This document shows, piece by piece, positions 34,283-46,299 of a stretch of DNA of 64,000 nucleotides (the stretch's first letter is position 1; each line of letters begins with the position of its first letter). Source of the stretch: Alviniconcha marisindica (taxonomy: Eukaryota; Mollusca; Gastropoda; Provannidae); the NCBI GenBank assembly GCA_018857735.1, contig JABMCL010003290.1, forward strand, positions 1 to 64,000, given 5' to 3'. The notes below the pieces were generated by a model. It saw only the letters and a list, made by a program, of their open reading frames with translations. It was not told the origin of the DNA and did not search any database. A program made the position numbers and the translations under genes.

Positions 34283-34340
34283 GCTATTCAAGATTCAAGA
34301 TTACTTTATTATCTCATTCAAGAAATTAAAATGTGGCTGA
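34283..34340 (-). repeat. LINE 3' tail with TTGAATC repeats
   Basis: The minus strand reads TTTTAATTTCTTGAATGAGA, TAATAAAGTAATC and then TTGAATC twice. The 'TAATAAAGT' ending with short tandem tail is like other L2-type tails in the window. Confidence 0.55.
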
Positions 34341-34471
34341 ACATTAACCACATCACAGTGCACAATAATGCATATTGTATATTTTAGAACTCAAAGAACA
34401 TTTATTGAAAGTACAAAAGTTACATATTAAACAAACTAGTAATTTTGTTTTTACCCCAAAACACACAAAAC

Positions 34472-34504
<33 letters not shown>

Positions 34505-34532
34505 CACACACACACACTCACACACACACACT
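34472..34532. repeat. (CA)n microsatellite, interrupted
   Basis: CA repeats broken by CCC and T. Confidence 0.95.
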
Positions 34533-35054
34533 GCTCTGATGTTTGAATGGATTTATCTGCTCAGAAATGATACTGACTATAAAGCACTACTTGTGTAATT
34601 TGTTACCTGCCTCAGTGATCTGATGATAAGACACAGTTTCTTCAAATATTTAACACACACCACATTGTATCCTTCATATCATGGTAACCACAACCATAAT
34701 GATATAATTTCAAATATATATATAGTAATTCAAATTTAATGTCCTTTCAACCACACAGGGTCACCTCAGGACAATCAAACACCATCAAAGAGATGCACTT
34801 TTCAAAACTTTTCATTATAAACTTTCTCAAGTCACCAAAAAAACCAAACCCCTTTAAAAAAAACCCACAAAAACCCAACAAAATTTTCGAAGAGTTAGTC
34901 CCAATATTACCCCTGTTAAAAGAACACATCAGGTTTAGGACATGCCAGTATCACTGCCCTTTCCTTAATTTGCAACCCAAATTAAATTTTAAAAAAAAAA
35001 AAGGAATGGGCAGAAACAAAATCACAAAAACAAACAAACAAACAAAAATTAATT

Positions 35055-35087
35055 TGATATATATATATAATATATATAATATTTTAA

Positions 35088-35122
<35 letters not shown>
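35055..35122. repeat. (TA)n tract
   Basis: Long AT dinucleotide run with a short AATTTTA interruption. No element boundary recognised here. Confidence 0.9.
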
Positions 35123-35126
<4 letters not shown>

Positions 35127-35224
35127 CAAATGGGAAAAACCAGGCCCTAAGCAACAAATCACTACCAAAATACCATCTCCTAGCTCTCAACAAGAGCCAT
35201 CAAAAAAGCTAACTCTTAACAACA

Positions 35225-35345
35225 AAAAAAGAGAATTTTCTGGAAAAAGTCAGGAGAATGGATCATTAGCAGAAAAATGACAAGACAGAAAGAGTATGAG
35301 GACTAGGCAAAAAAACAAGAGATGAGATTGAAAGGGGAATCAAAT
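35225..35345 (+). repeat. Second copy of the LINE ORF1-like 5' part
   Basis: AAAAATGACAAGACAGAAAG, and AAAACAAGAGATGAGATTGA shortly after it, match 20270-20345. Truncated on both sides. Confidence 0.65.
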
Positions 35346-35526
35346 GACTGCCCTGAGATTCCACACAGACAGATACCATCAGACATCCCCAGCCTCCCTT
35401 CAGGGAGCAATATATTCATAATTGTCAGCAAAATCAGCTTATCATGTTATACTGATTATACTGAGTTCAAAACAAAACACATTTGTCTCTACTGGTTAGA
35501 ACTTAAGCTACATGTGTAATTGTTTT

Positions 35527-35735
35527 CCCAGTCATTGTGCCAAAAGTGCAGGCGGCAGGTTACAGCTAAACACACATGCATCCTATACACGTGGCTTCAA
35601 ATAAAGTTACAATGTAAACTGGTGCATTGTTGTATGGTGTACACAAAACCTGCACTGAGACAGCAGCAATTTCATGTGGCACCAGCCATGTAACAACCAA
35701 ACAGCGCAGTAACCACTTTGGTGGATGTGTTCCAG
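35527..35735 (+). repeat. Dispersed repeat, partner of 9271-9440
   Basis: See the partner copy; this one has extra sequence around GCACTGAGACAGCAGCAATT and lies in a different intron. Confidence 0.8.
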
Positions 35736-36087
35736 GCAAAGTTAGATTTGCCAAATTCCAGAATTGAGCAGTCAAAGTGGGAATTCTGAAAATGAGCACC
35801 AATTTCAGATTTACCTGAATCGCCTGCTCAATTCAAGAATTGTGTAGAGCACAAAGTTGGAATGTGGCTTGTTGTTGGAATATCATGTTGTCTGACCAGG
35901 TGTGTGAAATGTTTCATCATCTTTCAACCAAGCCTACCTCCAAAACCAAAATACATAAGGCTCATATAGTGAAAATTCAACTATAGTAAGGCCACAGGGT
36001 GGCCAATACCTCTAGCTACAGGACAAACATATGGACTTCACCTTTGTATGTGAATGACCTGTCAAAATGAAAATGATCTCTCCTCAC

Positions 36088-36229
36088 CTTATCATATTGT
36101 TGGTCGTAATAGCCAACCTTGTCCCAAGTCACCACAAACAGTACCATTGGTCGGAAAGCTGCTGTGCTGGAAAAGTGGCTTTGTACATCTGCTGCAGCCC
36201 TCCGCAATATCTTCTCTTCACGAGTCTCT
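36088..36229 (-). CDS. nid: Nidogen-like gene, NIDO domain exon 2 of those seen
   Basis: This exon continues the NIDO domain. It starts with one base that completes an Arg codon, then ETREEKILRRAAADV, a region of about 20 residues, then FVVTWDKVGYYDQQYDK. The 'RE(T/S)....L..A..DV...F' helix and the 'F.VTWD.VGYY' strand are hallmark NIDO segments. The acceptor is ttggcag ending at 36230 and the donor is gtgagg from 36087. The length is 142 nt, running from phase 2 to phase 0, so it joins the neighbouring exons without a frame change. The intron to the next exon is about 5.3 kb and contains MITEs at 32.0-34.0 kb. No stop or frameshift is visible, which suggests the gene is functional. Confidence 0.92.
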
Positions 36230-37429
36230 CTGCCAACAGCCATTTTACCATGCAGTCCACAGATGATGCCAATTAATCAACTTACTGTACTCCATTAATG
36301 GCAGCAAAAAGAAAAGAAGAAAAACAAAACACAAAGGGTAAAGAATGAATAGCTTTATAGCAGCAAGACAAAACAATGACTATGTGCTGTTGCATCTTAT
36401 CAGCACAACACATCATCCTCACTCACCTTGTTCAAGTTGCTGACAATTATGTAAGCTGCACATGTCACATACACAATGAACAAGTATACATCACAAAAAG
36501 TGCACTCAATAAAAACAGGGAACACATATACACCTTCATAACATGTAACTAGGCTGCCATGCATTTGCATTAAACGTGTAAAATGTACACATCCCAGTTA
36601 CACCTAAACAACACACACATACACACACACACACACACAGAAATATGCCCAAGATTTTCTCAGATTGTACGCAAAATGTCCACTGTCAAACTGCTCCAGT
36701 CTGATTGCAGTGATTCTGGTCAAAAAGAAAGCAAAGGTCACCATCTTAGGAACAAACAAAAAGTGCACCCATTTGATCCATGGCTACTCTGATAATTCAA
36801 CGCTGATCTTATTCAATTTGAAGGAAAAAGAAATGCCTGCACACAAACGGATTTGGCATGGCTAAAATCTGCAAATTGATTTGACTTAGTGGACCTCTCT
36901 GAAAAATGCAGTTTTGTGACAACACACACACATGCAAAGACACCACACACACAAATAAAATTGTCCCAGACTCCAGCTACAAACTGCTGCTCGGAATTCT
37001 GGTTACTGGCAGGTTTCTGCAGTGAATGGACAAACTGAAACCACAGGTGGGAGAGAATTTCACCAGCAGGCAGTCTCTCAGATCATGCCCATCCTTTTTC
37101 CATTCATTTTAAGTGCGCTGTTAAGGTGTCTCCAAGACAAAGAAAACTCTGCCCATTGATGCATGTCCAAATTAAACTGAAACAAAAGTGAGGCAGCACC
37201 TACATGGCTGACAGACCTGGTGTAGAGTGACATTTATTGAATTAGGAGTTTTATTTGCCCTGCCGAACATTGCTTCTGGAAGACATCGTTTTCTGTGTTG
37301 TTGGTCAGACAACAAATTTCACAGCTACATATTGTTACTATCACAATCGACTGTTATGATTGAGAGGCCATATGTTTTGCTTCAAGATACTTTTGACATT
37401 CACGGAAACCTCTCACGGTTTATTAGGGG

Positions 37430-37530
37430 TGGGGAAAAGCATATATTCACAGGGAAGATACCATTTTATAGGTCTCTAGTGTGCATGCCCAGCGCTATCA
37501 TCTGCTAATGGCTGACTAGCTAGCCAGGTA
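37430..37530 (+). repeat. Repeat that is an empty-site paralogue of 58940-59940
   Basis: CTCTAGTGTGCATGCCCAGC, ATCATCTGCTAATGGC and GACTAGCTAGCCAGG are continuous here. At 58940-59940 the same repeat is interrupted by a 0.9-kb piggyBac-like insertion at the CTAA. Confidence 0.75.
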
Positions 37531-37837
37531 ACAGTACCAGAGCAAAGCTGGTCTAAAATGCCTAGAAAATGTGTTCCAAAAAGCTCTGCTGCCCATCTTT
37601 TGTTAACAGAACTTACATATATACACTATCCAAGGAGAAGGTACACATCATATATCCTGCCAAATGTTGCACATTTGAAGATACAGTCATTTGAAAATAC
37701 AGCCAGATATAGCCATTTGAATATAATAAGCTCATTAGCAAATTTGCATCTTGTATCAAGGTATCATTTACCAGAATGTAAAATTATACTTCTCTAACTT
37801 AACATGAATGAAAAGCTGTAGCAATGTTTCCTTCCAT

Positions 37838-38945
37838 AATAACAATAACAATATACTTTATTAATCCCAGTGGGAAATTAAAGCTGTCATTCGATCGCAC
37901 AATGAATAACAATAATTCTAAATCTTGAACCACACGCACATACACACTTTTAGACATATGCCCCTTTCTCCACATAACACTAATACTTAGTTATAGCAAA
38001 CCCAAAATTACCTGGAATAAGGCTTTCTCTGGTCAAACCAAAATGTAAAAACTGTCAAATTAAATAAAAATCATTAGGCTGACACATCCCCAACCCTCCG
38101 TTAGAAACAGAGGTCTTGATGCATGCGCACACTCAGCTTAATGACTGGTATAATTTTCATTAAAAACTGACAGAGCCGAGGGCAAAAAAAAGGGTTTATA
38201 AGGGTTTGTATTTGTTCTTGGAAGTAAAAATAATCTTCCACACCTGTTGCTACGTCTGCTATCAAAGTAGTGTCTCATTGGGTGTGTAGGGTCGTTTAAT
38301 ATTTGCATTTTTTTCTGTACAGTCTCTTTTCATGTAAAGTCTTAAAATTGTCCAGTGGGTTTCCCACAAATGACCTGCTTTTTTACAATCTTTTCCAACC
38401 TCCCTCTATCTAATTTTGAAATATTCCCACCCCAACAGACAGAACCAAACATAACAATACTACATATTACAGCATTATAAAAAGTTACTAGCATATCTGA
38501 ATTTACTCCAAATGATCTCAGCTTTCTCATGCAATACATTCTCGAGTTCACTGTTTTCAGCACAGGACTTGATGTTCTCTTTCCAGTTCAATTTATTATC
38601 AAAAACCACACCAAAGTACTTATATGTATCTACTCTCTCTACTGCTTCTCCTTCAACGTAGACTGGTTTGGGGCATCTTTGATTCTTCCTAAAATCAATG
38701 CACATCTCTTTCATTTTGGAAACATTCAAATACAAGTAATTTTTATCATACCAATTCACAAAGTTTCAATCTGCTTGTGGTATATATCATCTTCATCATT
38801 ACTAATTTTTCCAACCAGTTTTGTATCATCTGCAAATTTTACTACAAGACATGACTCATCAATGCTTCTACAGTCAGCTGTATACTGTGCAAACAAAAAG
38901 GGTGCTAAAACTGTACCTTGAGGTACACACCATTTGAAAATATTC
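37838..38945 (-). pseudogene. L2-like LINE, 5'-truncated, with 3' end
   Basis: The minus strand reads CVPQGTVLAPFLF, LVVKFADDTKLVGKI, NWYDKNYLYLNVSKMKEMCI, YKYFGVVFDNKLNWKENI, then after shifts MLVTFYNAVICSIVMFGSVC, WGGNISKLDRGRLEKIVKK, LHEKRLYRK and a RTNTNPYKP-like end. FADD and 'YLG(V/I).(I/F)D.KL.W..(N/H)I' are RT motifs C and D onward. The 3' UTR ends TTTAATTTCCCACTGGGATT, AATAAAGTATATTG and a (TTATTG)n tail. The TIR element copy B begins 53 bp further on. Stops and shifts make it inactive. Confidence 0.85.
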
Positions 38946-38997
38946 CCATTTAAGAACCAAATGAGGACTGGAAAACCACTTTTACAACTTGATTATT

Positions 38998-41187
38998 TGA
39001 CTTAGTGCCAAAAGGTGCGCAAGAAAAGAGGACAGAGGTACTAGAAAATAAAGTTGAAGGATGTGAATGAGTAATGCATTTTTTGAATGAAAAACAGTGA
39101 AGTCATCCACCAGGAAGGGAGAAGGCAGTGCTGCTCTTATTCCTGAGGTTTGACTTTTAGTGTGATTGTGAAAAAGATGTTGAACATACACATTACAACA
39201 AGCCCACATCACGGCTGCTAATATGCAGTTAACTGTGAAAACCCAACTGATCTTACAAAGATGTGATCCACGTGAGTATTACCAAGTGAACTTTTTGGTT
39301 CTGGTCACACAGAACAGCAGCTATGCATATTTTGTTGCATAGCTAATGTCAACATACAGCCAATTTTGACTTTTTTAAAATAATAAAAAGCAACACATTT
39401 TGAAACATAAACAGTTATTTTAATAGAACAATATGTGACAAGGAAGATTTGATGATTTTTTCCCTTAAATTTAAGCTTTTTGACATATACAGCAAATGAT
39501 GTAAGAAATATGCGTATTACTATTTCAACAAGATGTACAATGCTGTTTGTTTCTTGATGAAAATGATAAATCAGTAACTTTTTATTACGAACATAAAGTG
39601 TTAAAGACACATACGACACATAAAGTGTTAAAGACACATAACTATTCCATGTGAACAGTTTTTGCTGAATTAATTTTGTTGTAGTGGATAACATAACATT
39701 AATGAGACAACATGGTACTTTGTTTTTCATAACAAAATAAGAAATTTACTTATTATTAAACAAACAAGTAAGTGTTTTGAAGAGAAAATGGAGCAAGTAA
39801 GACTAGTGCAACTTTTGCTTTCTTTTGGGTGCACAGGAAAACACCACATGCAACCTGTCGTCCATGTTTTTCTTGGTCATGTTGACTTGGTGCCTAGGAC
39901 AAAAATAGTTGAACAGTTAACTTACGTGAAAGAATAATAATAATAAATAGAAAAAAATCATAAAAATATTACTAAAAAATCACAGCCAAAGAATAATGCT
40001 ATTAAGATCGGCACCTTACATTTTTTGAACTCTGGAAGGCAGACGGCATGGTCACTATAATTATGTCGAATGTTATTATTTCCACAGCTTGGGAATCGTA
40101 ATGTTCAAAATCTAACTTGACGAACTTTAACCTGCGAAATTGAATTGTCTACGGGATTGATGAGTTTAAGACATAGTTTGTAAACAAATGAACTGCGTAA
40201 AATGCAAGCAAAAATGAAAGGAACATCAGAATACTGTTTATAACCAATCTGCTGTGCACATTAATTTCAACTCGCACCCATGTTGTAAAAAAACTCGGTG
40301 AAACAAATTTACGAAAGCATCTGAACAACTTTAGATCGACAGCAACAAAAACTCACTCTGTATGCTAACATTCCGATACTTTAAAAGGGTTGCATAACCA
40401 ATATAAATATATCGTATAACCGGAAGATTTGATAAATCCGATGAACATTTAAATAAAATTGAACGTTTCGGTCTTCAAAAATATTACCACTCACCTTTCA
40501 CATATCAGAATGTCTCTTCCATGCGGCCATGTGCTAAAAGCAAATGACCCGGATGTTAACATGGCTAACCGGAAGTAGGCAAAAGCGCGAAAACTTTATT
40601 TTGTTCCTTTGCTTGGTTTAATCTAATACTTTTTTGAAGTTTTTTATTGCAACAATTTTATGAAGAATGGCAAAATATTTTAAAAACTATCCAGAATTTG
40701 GGAGTAAACTAAAACATTGCGCCTGATACAGTGACCCTACCACAGTGACTGGAGTAAAGTTTGACACAAGAGGAAGTCCGTTTTTCACTAGATTTTCTGC
40801 GAATGCTGGTCATGAAATATTTCAACACACATAACGGGTTTGACCAAGGGATATTTCGAAGCCTCTAACTCCAAAAACAAAACTAGTATAATCGATTTTA
40901 TATGCACTGTGTAAAGCCATATTTCCTCTGTGACTGAGGTAATATTTTTATTCGTCATGTACATGAATGAAAGCATCGAAAGCACTCACCGTTTTCAGGG
41001 GTCAAATTTTGTGGCACTTTTCACTTTCAAAAAATTATATTTCTCCACCTGCTCCAGATTTGGAGCTCATATTGTTTCCACTTATGAACGCACACACAAA
41101 ACAACAACAAGACAAAGTGTTTGAAAGGATTTTATTGACAGTCAAAAATCTGACCCCCATTTGCGCACCCTTTTTGGGACTAAGTCA
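38998..41187 (-). mobile_element. TIR DNA transposon, TGACTTAG family, copy B (inverted relative to copy A)
   Basis: This is the reverse complement of copy A over nearly its full length, with 2190 bp against 2652 bp. Both ends are intact: TGACTTAGTGCCAAAAGGTG at 38998 and its inverted version ending at 41187. Shared interior blocks include the region with AAACAACAACAAGACAAA and the block around 40300-40740. A 24-bp piece with CATAAAGTGTTAAAGACACA is tandemly duplicated at 39590-39640. No coding region. Confidence 0.88.
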
Positions 41188-41530
41188 TATACATGACCTA
41201 TAAGTATAATTTAAAGGAAATGTATAGCAAAACCTGAAAATATATCCATCGTATCATGCACCATATGAAGTCTGGTTCAAATTGAAATTATGCCACCTAA
41301 GTTGATGGTTCACACCATAAAATGATCAACTGTTTCAATGCCTGCAGTTTTCTCATCAGCAAGTGACAACTAAACAAATGTCACTTTTTAATGGTTTAAA
41401 TGAAATCAGACTCACCTTTTGGTCTAACTATTAGACTGTTCCATTAAAGTATAAGATCCAAAATGCTGGTTGGACATGCCACTGCTGATATAAATTGAAT
41501 ATTATTTTTTTAGAGTTCTGCCAAATAGTG

Positions 41531-42080
41531 AAGTAAACTTAATCTTGAAATCAGTGCATGATTTACTCAGTTCTTGACCCTGACCTGGGAGAGATGTTGG
41601 ACTATATAATCTTCACTCAAAGTTTTGATTACTCAGTTGCTGCTACTGATGTACACTAAGTCTTGAAACCAATGAATTCAAATGTATGCATGATTTACTC
41701 CAGTTCTATGCCCATCTCTCAGTCAGAGGCCATGGAATTATGCTTGATTTCTTCACTCAGTCTCACTTCTTGTTTACTGAAAGTAAACTGAATCTTCAAA
41801 TCTGAGAATCAGTGCATGATGTACTGTTTACTCCAGTTCTTTATCCTCCTTTCAAGTTATATGGCAAATATTCTTCATGTGCCAGACATTCTTCACCTGA
41901 ACTTAATTACTCAGTTCTTGACCCTGACCTGGGAGAGATGTCGGACTATATAATCTATATAATATGTATAGTCTTACTTCATGCCAATGAAGCAAACTGA
42001 ATCTTGAAATCCGTGAAATCTGTGCAGCTTACTCTAGCTCGTTATCTTCCTCTGTCAGATGCCAGGTATTGTCCATTCAA
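41531..42080 (+). repeat. Diverged tandem repeat (units about 120-210 bp)
   Basis: Units recur with AATCTTGAAATCAGTGCATG, TTTACTCCAGTTCTT and GGGAGAGATGTTGGACTATA. The block TTCTTGACCCTGACCTGGGA, then AGAGATGT, occurs nearly identically at 41574 and 41914. No reading frame of interest. Confidence 0.75.
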
Positions 42081-42339
42081 GAAGAAATCATAGTGATAGT
42101 AAAGCGAATATAATAGCCTTGTTCTAAAATTGCTCAGACAGGCCAAGTATTGCAGTAAAGTTGCGTGAACTGGCATTACTCAGCTGTTTTGTGGGCAACT
42201 TTTCGCAGTGTGCTCGTGGCTGGTGTTGAGAGAGAAACTGAATTTGTACATGTTATATATAAAATAAAAAAATACATGAGCACTTTTTGACTGCACTGGT
42301 TTCATTGTTTCCAAACTTTAAAAAATCCAACAGCATAAT

Positions 42340-42430
42340 CATAATAATAATAATAATAAATGATTCTTATAAAGCGCTGTTCTCTAACCGGAGTTAAACT
42401 CACTGCGCTGTACAAACATCTTATGGCAAA
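42340..42430 (-). repeat. SINE/LINE 3' end with (ATT)n tail
   Basis: On the minus strand, TTGTACAGCGCAGTGAG and AGAACAGCGCTTTATAAGAA lead into (TTA)n. This ending is common to short L2/SINE tails in molluscs. Confidence 0.6.
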
Positions 42431-42507
42431 AACCACACTAATATACATTTCAAACAAACAAACAAATATTGTAGTCTACCATTATCACCTATCAAACAAT
42501 AACCATG

Positions 42508-42537
42508 TTAACACACACACACACACACACACACAAA

Positions 42538-42568
<31 letters not shown>

Positions 42569-42584
42569 TATATATATATATGTA
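42508..42584. repeat. (CA)n and (TA)n microsatellites
   Basis: Two CA runs separated by AAAACA, then a short TA run. Confidence 0.95.
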
Positions 42585-43065
42585 ATCTAGTTACAAAGCA
42601 CACAACACATTCATGATACTGCTAGCAATAATCCACAAATGATTAAAAAAAAAAAAAAATCTATCTGATCTTTGAGTTGAGAGTTGAGAGTGGCAACTTC
42701 CCCCCCAAAAAATCTTTTTCATTAAAGTCAGGATTAGGCAGTTTCCTGCTTTCTTCAGTCAAGGTGTACTCCTGTGATTGTATGAATTATTCTTAGACTG
42801 GATATTAACAGTAAACTGAAGCTGTGAGGTGTCAGTCATTTTATCTCATTGTGTATATTAACATATATTCAACTTTGAAGTTTTCTTCACTGTGATGGTG
42901 ATAGGGAGGTACACTGACACTGCACTCTTGAAACACTACACTTTCATATGTTATGGACAGCCAAAGGTAATTTAGTCTCTGATTTTTGCTCCAAATGTCC
43001 CACTTTACCTGAGCATGTTCTGGCACAGGCTCATATACATTTAACAATAATAACAGTATAATTTA

Positions 43066-43194
43066 TTTATGTAAATTGTTTTGGTAGGACTATGCTCTAC
43101 ATGTGTATAGAATATCATATTTAGGTTAATATGTATCATGTGAGCACTCAGGGCGTTGATGAGCGCATGATAAATGTCCATTATTATTATTATA
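43066..43194 (+). repeat. CR1/L2-like LINE 3' UTR end (short insertion)
   Basis: ATGTAAATTGTTTTGGTAGG, AGAATATCATATTTAGGTTA, GTGAGCACTCAGGGC and (ATT)n match the 3' end of the LINE at 6911-9190. Extremely 5'-truncated. Confidence 0.85.
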
Positions 43195-43830
43195 ATTCTA
43201 ATCCTAGAACTATACCCCATGAAAAATTACAGGTTCATGGTACTATACATTTTTTCTTTTTTTAAATAAAAAAAATAAATAAAAGCACAGCATTCAATAA
43301 AAAGGACAACATTGCAAAAATTGCAAGCCCATTCATTATTATATCTGTATATAATTATCATATATATTTTACAAATATACAACAATGTTCAAACATTCCA
43401 CACACACATCTTTCTCTCTCTCTCCTCTCTCTCTCACACACACACACACACTAGCTACAGAAGCAGCAGCAATCAGTCCTATGTTCCACAGCCACTTAGG
43501 TCAAAAATTTGAATTTAAATCTAAGATTACAAGCTGTTTTCGTTAATGTTCAAACCATCAAACTGTGATTAATTCATTTAGATGTACTCTATGCACATCA
43601 CATAATCTATGCAAATGTTAATCAAATACTATTTTTTTATTTTTTTAAAAATATACCAGGGTTAATTACCTCTTTGTAGACTGGCGTCTGTCATGTCTAG
43701 AGTAAACTGCGGCCATCCAAGTCCTGCTTTTGTCCAAAGACACAGACCTCTGGGAGCAAACACTGCTTTTACACTGAACTTGATAATAACTATAATCACA
43801 GCAATGATTTTTACTTTCCTCTTTGTGTAA

Positions 43831-43884
43831 CAGTAAGTAATTTGGTGTTTTACACCCAGTCAACCATTACAGTTATATCAGGGC
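43831..43884 (-). repeat. Truncated LINE/SINE 3' tail
   Basis: Minus strand: GCCCTGATATAACTGTAATG, GTTGACTGGGTGTAAAACAC then TTACTTAC. Same tail as at 2464-2521 and 25962-26030. Confidence 0.75.
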
Positions 43885-44372
43885 AACTTTGTGTAACAAT
43901 GCACATGAGATCTATATTAAATTTGTGTAACAATACACATGAGACCTGTCCCTCTCCCTCTCTCCAAACCAATTCTTCGCCAGAGTACTTATAAGAGTCT
44001 CTAATTCAATCAAATATATTGAAATCTAGTTGCAAAAGTTTCATCAGTGAATACTTTGATATTCTGTTAACAGATTCATCAACAAAATGAATCACACATA
44101 CTGCTCCAATGTGTTGTCAAATACAGAACAGCTCTGTTCTTTTTTATTGAAAGGGTCACAAGGGTAATTAACTTGAAACAAGGATGATTGCTTATTGTCT
44201 TGTTATATTGACCAAAGAAATTACTGTTGTGATATCATGGATCCTATTCCTGATGGCTGTTTTTGGGTTGTTTTGTTTGTTTCAGTAAATAATTTTTATT
44301 CCCACTTGTGCAATGTCCTCTCACAGATACCATTAAAAACAAACAAAAAGAATAAAACAGGAATAACTGGCT

Positions 44373-44480
44373 GTCAACGAGGCCACAGCCAGGCACCATG
44401 AATGATGAAAATTTAATGCTCGTTTGTTGTGGCTGTGGCTACTTCCATCAACTGTTTACATCTGGCGCTGACAAGCAGGA
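44373..44480 (+). other. Gypsy 5' LTR remnant and primer-binding site candidate
   Basis: TGGCGCTGACAAGCAGGACT at 44463 lies two bases after a ...TTTACA end, as expected for a Gypsy primer-binding site (TGGCGC..GAC type). The 48-bp block starting GTCAACGAGGCCACAGCCAG at 44373 is repeated at 44899-44946, possibly part of the LTR copied into gag by a rearrangement. Confidence 0.5.
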
Positions 44481-44636
44481 CTGGAAGTAGGGAAGCCAAA
44501 TAACACCAGGCCAACAACAGAGGAGCGTCTAATGGTCACAGCCATAGAGGACACAGGAGATGTTCCATCAAGGCCCCTGTGGCATGCCATTCAGCCGACA
44601 AAACTACACAAATTTACCTAAGAATGTGATTGTGAA

Positions 44637-45300
44637 GCCAGTGATTTTGTGAGGGAAGAGGAACAAATTATTGTGAACTACAAAATGGAGCAAGGCGCCA
44701 CAGTCAAGTGGCTACTACACGTGCTAGCTGGTTGCGCCAGGAGGGAGGTGCTTAGTCAACCTGCAGGTGAGGTGACCACAGCCACAGAGGTCCTAGCCAT
44801 ATTAAAGGAGGCATTCGGTTGATCGCCTTCCACAGCCAATGGCAAGGTATTTGTGAACATGTCCTAGAGTACGCTCAAAGTCTTGTGCAGCACCAAAGTC
44901 AACGAGGCCACAGCCAGGCACCATGAATGATGAAAATTTAATGCTCCATGACTGTTTTGTTCACAGTTTACACTCTCAGTCTTTGTGCTGTGACATTTGA
45001 CGATTCATGAGAGATCATGATGGCGCTACTCTCCAACAGGCACACGCTGAAGCACTTCATTGGATGAAGGAAGACGGTGAGGTAGAGGTGTGAACCAAGC
45101 AAGTTCAGGCAACCCCATCATCGACCTGTCAAGAGCTGAAGGAGCTGTAAGCACAGATAGCAGTGTTGACAATATAGATGGAGGAACTGTAGACCGCATT
45201 GCAGCAACAATCTGTCCCAGCACAGCCTCCATTACAAGTACAGCCAGTCTGTCATTGGTGCAGGAAGCCAGGCCACTTTCAACATGACTGTAGAGCTTGG
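44637..45300 (+). pseudogene. Gypsy gag relic with CCHC zinc knuckle
   Basis: The capsid-like part reads QGATVKWLLHVLAGCARREV and TEVLAILKEAFG, and the later part has AHAEALHWMKEDGEVEV. The nucleocapsid knuckle CHWCRKPGHFQHDC (about 45237-45280) has the C-X2-C-X4-H-X4-C spacing. The frame is broken in several places, including the 48-bp duplication. Confidence 0.75.
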
Positions 45301-45486
45301 CGACTGTACGAACAACAACAGCAGGGCCAGCAGTACAACACCATCCAGGACCAGGACCAAGGCAGAACAGGACTTTACACCCCAAGGCGAGGCAGAGGAC
45401 CATAATTTTCATCCCAGCAGGGAAACTAGTGGTCCCCATTGCCAAATGTCAGGCAACAGGGGAAATGAACATTGTAGGACTGACTG

Positions 45487-46289
45487 AGTGATGCCCCACA
45501 GCAGATGTGTACATTAATGGCAAGGAGGTGAAGGCCTTAGTAGACACTGGGAGCAAGGTCACTACAGTGACTGAGAGGTGGGTGCAGGAAAATTTGCAAC
45601 ATGCTGACCTGCTACCCTTGATTCACGTGACACTGAAGGCAGCAAATGGGCTGGAGATCCCATACAGTGGAGTGATTTTTGTGGAACTGGAATTGTTAGG
45701 ACAAATATTACAAAGTGTTCCCATGTTAGAGACTCAAATGACCCAACCACCGGAAAAAGAAAGTGGCAAGTGCCAGCCCTAGTGGGCCAGGATGAAAGTG
45801 TTGGTAAAGGCAGGCAACATTCTCAGCAGTTTGGAGACAGTACCCTCTAGTTCTGCACTACAGCTAGTTCTTCGGGAGGCCCATTTTGAGCACACATCAG
45901 TCAGGGGTGGGGCTCAAATGGCAAGCCAAAGTTTCATTCAAGCCAGGTCTCTCACCACAGGGGTGCAGAAACCATTGCGCCATCTTTTGGCATCACCCTT
46001 GGCACAGCCTCTACCCGGAGGTTTGCTACTTGTTCCAACCCCCATGAGTGAAGATACAACACAACCCTGCATCCGCATTGTAAACCTGTTGGAGGAAGAT
46101 TACATTTTGCTGTCACACACTCCAGTAGCAGTTCTACATGCAATCCATGGCATCGAGAGTGACAGTACAGAAGCACAGATCACCATAGCCTTCAATGAGA
46201 TGACCATCACTGTGGAGCATTCAATAGTGGAGGCAACAGCACCTGAGGCTGTCCCCTGCCTTGCCTTCGATGGGACAGATGAGCAATGA
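45487..46289 (+). pseudogene. Gypsy aspartic protease and linker relic
   Basis: The pepsin-like retroelement protease has ALVDTGSKVTTV, with the catalytic D-T-G triad at about 45545, followed by the beta-strand region GLEIPYSGVIFVELEL. A stop lies near 45780, then an open stretch to 46289 that links to RT. Confidence 0.8.
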
Positions 46290-46299
46290 ACCCATCTAC

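Noticed and set aside
43015..43033. CTGGCACAGGCTCATATA, resembling the right end of the TGAGCCTGTGAC element
   Set aside because: Only about 15 bp match and no left end or internal motif array was found nearby.
43670..43775. Possible minus-strand exon with FAPRGLCLWTKAGLGWPQF
   Set aside because: Weak acceptor, no NIDO or other recognised motif, and the joined phases cannot be checked.
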